From NCBI RefSeq assembly GCF_004324755.1, contig NZ_SDMQ01000002.1, positions 309,748 through 373,747 on the forward strand: 64,000 bases of DNA. Direction: 5' to 3'. This stretch comes from Propioniciclava sinopodophylli (GTDB lineage Bacteria; Actinomycetota; Actinomycetes; Propionibacteriales; Propionibacteriaceae). Within the stretch, counting starts at the first letter, position 1; every line of letters starts with the position of its first letter. Of the stretch, positions 60,143 to 64,000 are shown piece by piece. The translations under genes were made by a program, and so were the position numbers. The notes under the pieces are model-generated. The model did not search any database. It was not told the DNA's origin and was given only the letters and a program-made list of their open reading frames with translations.

Positions 60143-61267
60143 TCACCGCAGCGCAAAGGCGCGCACCTCTCCCCCGTCAGGGCAGGCGCCCGGGATCGGG
60201 TCGGCCGCGATCGTGCACGTCGACACATAGGCGGTGCCGCCGTGGATCGCCACGCCGTACGGCGCGAACAGGCCGCCGGCGACGACCGGGTGCTTCGTGG
60301 CGCCCGGCACGACGCGCCGCAGCGAGCCGACGACGCCGTTCAGTAGCCCCGCGTCGGAGAGCTGGACGGCGTACAGGGTGTCGCCCCGCCAGTCCAGCGC
60401 CGTGACGTTGGTCAGGCCGGACGCGTACACCGTCGGCTCTTGGCCGGGCACGACGCGCCACACGACCGAGCCGCCCACCGGGAACGGAAAGCCCGTCAGC
60501 TCCGAGACGTAGAAGGCGCCGTCAGGGCCCTCCACAACGTCGGTCGGCACCGACTGCATCGGCAGCGTCGCGCCCCACGGGGCGGTTGCCATCCGGTCGG
60601 GGAAGACGGCGACGGTCGCCTCCCGCTTGCCCACCTGGAGCAGATCGTTGGCGCCGGCGTCCACGACGAGGTACTTCCCGCTGCGGCCGCGGGCCAGCAG
60701 GCCCGTCGGGTTGGTGTCGAGCTGGGCCGGGTGCGGGTTTTGCGCGGCCTCGTACGCGAGGGGGTCGGCCACCTTGGCGAGCGACCCGCCGATGCGGCCG
60801 GCGACGACAGTGCCGAGCAGGGCGCCGCCCTCGCCCAAGGTGGCACGGGCGTCCGGGGCGCCGCCGAAGCCGATCACGACGGCGATGTGGTTGCCGGTGA
60901 CGGCGACGTCACCGGGTCCCTGCGCGCTGCTGCCGCCCGTGCCAGCGAGAGAGGGCAGCCCCTCGACCACGCGTTCCTGGGCGCCGCGGGCGATCTTCGT
61001 CACCGCGCCGGTGGGGCCGAGGCAGTTCTCGCTGGTCGGGTCATCGGGGTTGGGGATGCAGGGGCCGGGCCCACCGCGTCCGGCCTCGGCGACGTAGACG
61101 GCGCCGGCCGGTCCGATGCTGAGCTGGCGGGGGTTGTCGAGGCCGGAGGCCACGACACGGCCGGACGCGGCCGGCGCAGCGTGGGCAGGGAGAACGGGTG
61201 CCACGAGGGTGGCCAGGGCCGCGGCTGCTGCCGCGCCGGCGACGATGCGCCCAGGGAGGTGAACCAT
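60143..61267 (-). CDS. Secreted ScyD/ScyE-like beta-propeller protein
   Basis: 374 residues. A signal peptide (about 1-32, basic MVHLPGR, hydrophobic core, cleavage near AHAAPA). Then NHL-like blades: VVASGLDNPRQLSIGPAGAV, YVAEAGRGG, VPTDVVEGPDGAFYVSELTG, VTALDWRGDTLYAVQ and PYGVAIHGGTAYVST. It matches the ScyD/ScyE-like proteins of Actinobacteria, exported and without proven function. Four cysteines may pair outside the cell. It is inserted between purC and the purS remnant. Confidence 0.85.
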   Translation of the reverse strand: MVHLPGRIVAGAAAAAALATLVAPVLPAHAAPAASGRVVASGLDNPRQLSIGPAGAVYVAEAGRGGPGPCIPNPDDPTSENCLGPTGAVTKIARGAQERVVEGLPSLAGTGGSSAQGPGDVAVTGNHIAVVIGFGGAPDARATLGEGGALLGTVVAGRIGGSLAKVADPLAYEAAQNPHPAQLDTNPTGLLARGRSGKYLVVDAGANDLLQVGKREATVAVFPDRMATAPWGATLPMQSVPTDVVEGPDGAFYVSELTGFPFPVGGSVVWRVVPGQEPTVYASGLTNVTALDWRGDTLYAVQLSDAGLLNGVVGSLRRVVPGATKHPVVAGGLFAPYGVAIHGGTAYVSTCTIAADPIPGACPDGGEVRAFALR

Positions 61268-61307
61268 GGTGCAGTATGGCCCGCCCTCGCAGGGGCCGGC
61301 AGGAGGA

Positions 61308-61340
61308 GGGCTCCCCCGGGAATCAGTTGAAGGGGAGCCC
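61308..61340 (-). terminator. Possible hairpin at the purC 3' end
   Basis: GGGCTCCCC (61308-61316) pairs perfectly with GGGGAGCCC (61332-61340), spanning the purC stop codon. Weak candidate because it overlaps coding sequence and has a 15-base loop. Confidence 0.4.
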
Positions 61341-62219
61341 CGTCAGGCGGGTGTAGGCCTCGACGTAGCGGTCGCGGGTGGCGGCGACGACGTTGGCCGG
61401 CAGCGGGGGCGGCGGGACGTCGGAGTGCGGGTCCCAGCCCGACTCGTGCGCCAGCCAGTCGCGGACGAACTGCTTGTCAAAGCTCGGCTGGGCACCGCCC
61501 GGGCGCCACTGCTGGGCGTCCCAGAAGCGGGAGGAGTCGGGCGTGAGCACCTCGTCGGCGAGCACCAGGGTGCCCTCGGGGCGGCGTCCGAACTCCAACT
61601 TGGTGTCGGCCAGGATGACTCCGCGCTCGCGGGCGATGCCCTCGGCGCGGGCGTAGATGGCCAGGGACGCCGCGCGCAACTCCTCGGCGGCCTCGGCGCC
61701 GTGCAGTTCGACGATGCGCTCGAAGGGGACGTTCTCGTCGTGCTCACCGAGCTCGGCCTTGATGGCGGGGGTGAAGATCGGCTCGGGCACGCGGTCGCCG
61801 TCCTGCAGGCCGGCGGGCAGTTGGATGCCGGTCACGGTCCCGGAGTCGCTGTACTCGGCCCAGCCAGAACCGGTGAGGTACCCGCGCACCACGCACTCCA
61901 CGGGGATCATCTCCAGGCGCTCGGTGATGACCGCGCGGCCGGTGACCGGGCCGGGGACGGCGGCGGAGACCACGTGGTGCGGCATCAGGTCGGACAGCTG
62001 GTCGAACCACCACAGGCTCAGGCGGGTCAGCACCGCGCCCTTGTCGGGGATGGTCGAGGCCAGCACGTGGTCGAACGCCGAGATGGCGTCGGTGGCCACC
62101 ATGAGGAACCGGCCGGGGGCGCGGCCGTCGTCGGCCGGGTCTGCGTCGGGGAGGGCGTAGAGGCGTCGCACCTTGCCAGCGTGCACGAGGGGAAGGTCCA
62201 GCCCGTAGTCGTCGATCAC
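61323..62219 (-). CDS. purC: Phosphoribosylaminoimidazole-succinocarboxamide synthase
   Basis: 298 residues; SAICAR synthetase. Landmarks are HAGKVRRLYALPD, MVATDAISAFDHVLASTIPDKG, VECVVRGYLTGSGWAEY, ILADTKLEFG and DEVLTPDSSRFWD. GTG 62219 follows TAGGAT by seven bases (leaderless). It appears fully functional and heads the decayed purSQL series. Confidence 0.97.
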   Translation of the reverse strand: MIDDYGLDLPLVHAGKVRRLYALPDADPADDGRAPGRFLMVATDAISAFDHVLASTIPDKGAVLTRLSLWWFDQLSDLMPHHVVSAAVPGPVTGRAVITERLEMIPVECVVRGYLTGSGWAEYSDSGTVTGIQLPAGLQDGDRVPEPIFTPAIKAELGEHDENVPFERIVELHGAEAAEELRAASLAIYARAEGIARERGVILADTKLEFGRRPEGTLVLADEVLTPDSSRFWDAQQWRPGGAQPSFDKQFVRDWLAHESGWDPHSDVPPPPLPANVVAATRDRYVEAYTRLTGLPFN

Positions 62220-62316
62220 GGCCGAGATCCTAGCCCCGCCCGGGGTGCGTAACCTTCTGTGTCCCAGCTGCGTTGAGCAGGGTGTCCCGCATGGGGCGCT
62301 GGACGAGGAGGTGGCC

Positions 62317-62856
62317 ATGGGCGCGACCGCGCTGGAGGAGTCGTTCACCGACTTCGTGCGCGCATCTGCCCCGTCGCTGACCAGGACCGCGTGGCTGCTC
62401 ACGGGCGACCACGCTCTCGCGCAGGACCTGGTGCAGAACGCGTACGCGAAGACCCTGCGTGCCTGGGGACGGGTGAACGCCGGCAGCGCCCTCGCCTACA
62501 CCCGGCGGGCCGTGGTCACCGGCAACATCGACCGATGGCGACGCACCCGCGGCGAGGTGGCCGTCGGGCTGGACTTCGACCGCCCGGCGTCCGACCGGTT
62601 CGAGGACCGGGTCGCCGACCGCGACCGCGTCGCCCGCATGCTCGCCACCCTCACCCCCACCCAGCGCCGCGTCGTCGTGCTGCGCTACTACGAGGACCTC
62701 TCGGAGGCCCAGACCGCCGAGGCGCTCGACATGACCGTGGGCGCCGTCAAGGCCGCAGCGCACCGCGCGCTGGCGGCCCTCCGTTCTCACTACCCGGACG
62801 CCGCCGGTTCGCCGGGCGGCGCCGGCACCGACCCGCAGAAGGGAGCCTCGCGATGA
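62317..62856 (+). CDS. SigE-family ECF RNA polymerase sigma factor
   Basis: 179 residues. Region 2: FTDFVRASAPSLTRTAWLLT, DHALAQDLVQNAYAKTLRAW, ending in YTRRAVVTGNIDRWRR. Region 4: LTPTQRRVVVLRYYEDLSEA, then AEALDMTVGAVKAAAHRALA. The pattern is that of the actinobacterial SigE/SigL-like group (Streptomyces 'SigE family'). GAGGAGG precedes ATG 62317; the longer ATG 62245 lacks support. It is coupled by ATGA to the next gene, probably its membrane partner. Confidence 0.93.
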   Translation: MGATALEESFTDFVRASAPSLTRTAWLLTGDHALAQDLVQNAYAKTLRAWGRVNAGSALAYTRRAVVTGNIDRWRRTRGEVAVGLDFDRPASDRFEDRVADRDRVARMLATLTPTQRRVVVLRYYEDLSEAQTAEALDMTVGAVKAAAHRALAALRSHYPDAAGSPGGAGTDPQKGASR

Positions 62857-63938
62857 ACGAGCTCGAGCGCATGCTCCGCGCCGACCTGCACGACGTCGCC
62901 GGCACCGTCGACATCCCGGTGAGGCTGGACACAGTGGCCGCCGTGCGCGACCGCATGGCCGCCGCCGACCACCGCACCCGGTGGGGACGGATCGCCCTGG
63001 CCGCGGCCGTCGTCGCCGCCCTGGTGATCGCGGCCTTCTGGGTCGCCCAGGCCGTGTTGTTCCGAACACCCGACACAGCGGTGCCCAACCCGCTGCAGAC
63101 CCCGTCCGAACCCGCCCCCGCCCCGTCGGCGGACCCGTCCGCGCAGCCGCCGACCACCACCCCGTCGGCCGTGCCCGCCACACCTTCGCCGTCCGCGTCG
63201 GCGGCGGCCACACCGGTCGACCCCGGGGGACGGACCGTCGGGATGTTCGTCTACTTCGCCGCCACCGAGTCGTTCCCGAACCTCGTCCGCGAGGTCCGTC
63301 AGGTGCCGGCGCAGACCCCCGCGCGCGGCGCGCTGGAGGCCATGCTGGCCGGGCCGAGCGACCCGGAGTCGGTGACGCTGTGGAACCCCGACACGAAGAT
63401 CCTGGGCATCAGCGAGCACGCCGACCTGATCACCGTCGACCTCTCCAGGGAGGCGGAGGACTTCAACCTCGGCGCCGCCTACGAGGGCTACATGGTCGAC
63501 CAGCTCGTGTACACCATCACCGAGGCGTTCCAGCCGACCTTCCGCGTGCTCATCACGATCGAGGGCCGCCCGTTCGTGACCGGTCACAACGTCTACGACC
63601 AGCCCATGACCCGCGGTGAGGGAACCGACAGCCCGATCCGTCTCGTCATCGACACCCCGGCGCAGGACGCGACGGTCTCCTCGCCGGTGCGGGTCACCGG
63701 GCTGGCCGCGGCGTTCGAGGCCACGATCATGTGGGAGGTGCGCGGGACCGGACCGGAGGCCCCCGTCGTCGCGGAGGGTGTGGCCCAGACCGACGAGGGC
63801 ATGGTCCTGGCTCCGTTCGCCTTCGACCTGCCCCCGTTGGGGCCGGGCACCTACCTGCTGCGGATCACCCTCGACGACCCCTCCGCCGGCGAGGCCGGTC
63901 CCCCGGCCTCGGAGACCAAGGTGTTCAGCGTCCGGTAG
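62853..63938 (+). CDS. GerMN plus Gmad2 domain membrane protein, possible sigma-linked sensor
   Basis: 361 residues. A cytoplasmic N-terminus of about 43 residues (MNELERMLRADLHDVAGTVD) resembles short anti-sigma N-termini; one membrane helix follows (about 47-70); then a Pro/Ser/Thr-rich extracellular linker (about 75-125), a GerMN domain (about 130-245, FVYFAATESFPNLVREVRQV, ALEAMLAGPSDPESVTLW) and a Gmad2 Ig-like domain (about 260-360, VIDTPAQDATVSSPVRVTGL). The overlap with the sigma gene suggests a regulator-sensor pair. Confidence 0.85.
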   Translation: MNELERMLRADLHDVAGTVDIPVRLDTVAAVRDRMAAADHRTRWGRIALAAAVVAALVIAAFWVAQAVLFRTPDTAVPNPLQTPSEPAPAPSADPSAQPPTTTPSAVPATPSPSASAAATPVDPGGRTVGMFVYFAATESFPNLVREVRQVPAQTPARGALEAMLAGPSDPESVTLWNPDTKILGISEHADLITVDLSREAEDFNLGAAYEGYMVDQLVYTITEAFQPTFRVLITIEGRPFVTGHNVYDQPMTRGEGTDSPIRLVIDTPAQDATVSSPVRVTGLAAAFEATIMWEVRGTGPEAPVVAEGVAQTDEGMVLAPFAFDLPPLGPGTYLLRITLDDPSAGEAGPPASETKVFSVR

Positions 63939-63956
63939 GCGGGCACCCACCCCCCG

Positions 63957-64000
63957 GTGTGCAGTTCGAGGCGGCGGGACCAAACCCACACCCCCGGTGA
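63957..64000. repeat. Diverged third copy of the 64-bp element (cut by window end)
   Basis: GTGTGCAGTTCGAGGCGGCG matches the left part of the element at 1083 with one mismatch in 20 bases. The right part differs (ACCCACACCCCCGGTG) or is cut off. Confidence 0.6.

Overview
This is a gene-dense, very GC-rich actinobacterial chromosome segment. The nearest fit is Propionibacteriales, probably Propionibacteriaceae. That placement is inferred from the coproporphyrin-type heme cluster with HemQ and a hemC-hemD fusion, a monomeric NADP isocitrate dehydrogenase, DUF3073 next to purM, GTG starts, and many apparently leaderless genes (a TANNNT box 6-8 bases before the start codon). No rRNA, CRISPR array, phage or transposase gene is visible. 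Three tRNA genes (Glu, Asp, Phe) lie at 43.5-43.9 kb.

Layout. 0-5.6 kb: CtaA-like heme A synthase, an AbiEi/DUF559-like gene bounded by inverted 64-bp palindromes, RNase HI fused to an NTF2-like domain, citrate synthase, a prepilin-peptidase remnant and an FCD regulator. 5.6-22.4 kb: two identical 70-bp palindromic units, a beta-lactamase-fold hydrolase, isocitrate dehydrogenase, a glycine-rich channel, a patatin, an amidohydrolase, a small DNA methyltransferase, YchF, M18 aminopeptidase, ZIP transporter, RmuC, threonine dehydratase, a rhodanese lipoprotein and two proteins of unknown function. 22.4-33.9 kb: nearly the whole heme pathway. hemA-hemH-hemQ run leftward; hemE-hemY-hemCD-hemB, a DUF421 gene and hemL run rightward. 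33.9-41.6 kb: a 55-residue Cys-rich protein divergent from a CoA-disulfide-reductase/rhodanese fusion, NfeD plus flotillin, a CstR-like regulator, a repeat-bearing helical protein and ispH. 42-45.4 kb: xseAB, tRNAs, a lipase-like hydrolase and DUF3073.

45.5-62.2 kb is an ancestral purine locus read leftward: purC, purS, purQ, purL, purF, purM. purC, purF and purM look intact, but the three FGAM-synthetase genes do not. purS is a 13-codon remnant, the PurQ-like protein lacks its catalytic Cys and His/Glu, and the PurL-like protein has lost its N-terminal half and key motifs. A six-gene, translationally coupled operon (three glycosyltransferases, an ABC exporter, two phosphotransferase-fold proteins) sits inside the locus. 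The window ends with a SigE-family sigma factor coupled to a GerMN/Gmad2 membrane protein.

The least conventional content is repetitive DNA. There are 22-bp-period arrays flanking a DUF421 gene and a tocopherol-cyclase remnant, with one array inside the purL-like reading frame; large intergenic palindromes of several families; and 33-bp and 42-bp tandem repeats. A shared ATACCC...GTAT operator links three sulfur-stress loci, suggesting a CstR regulon.
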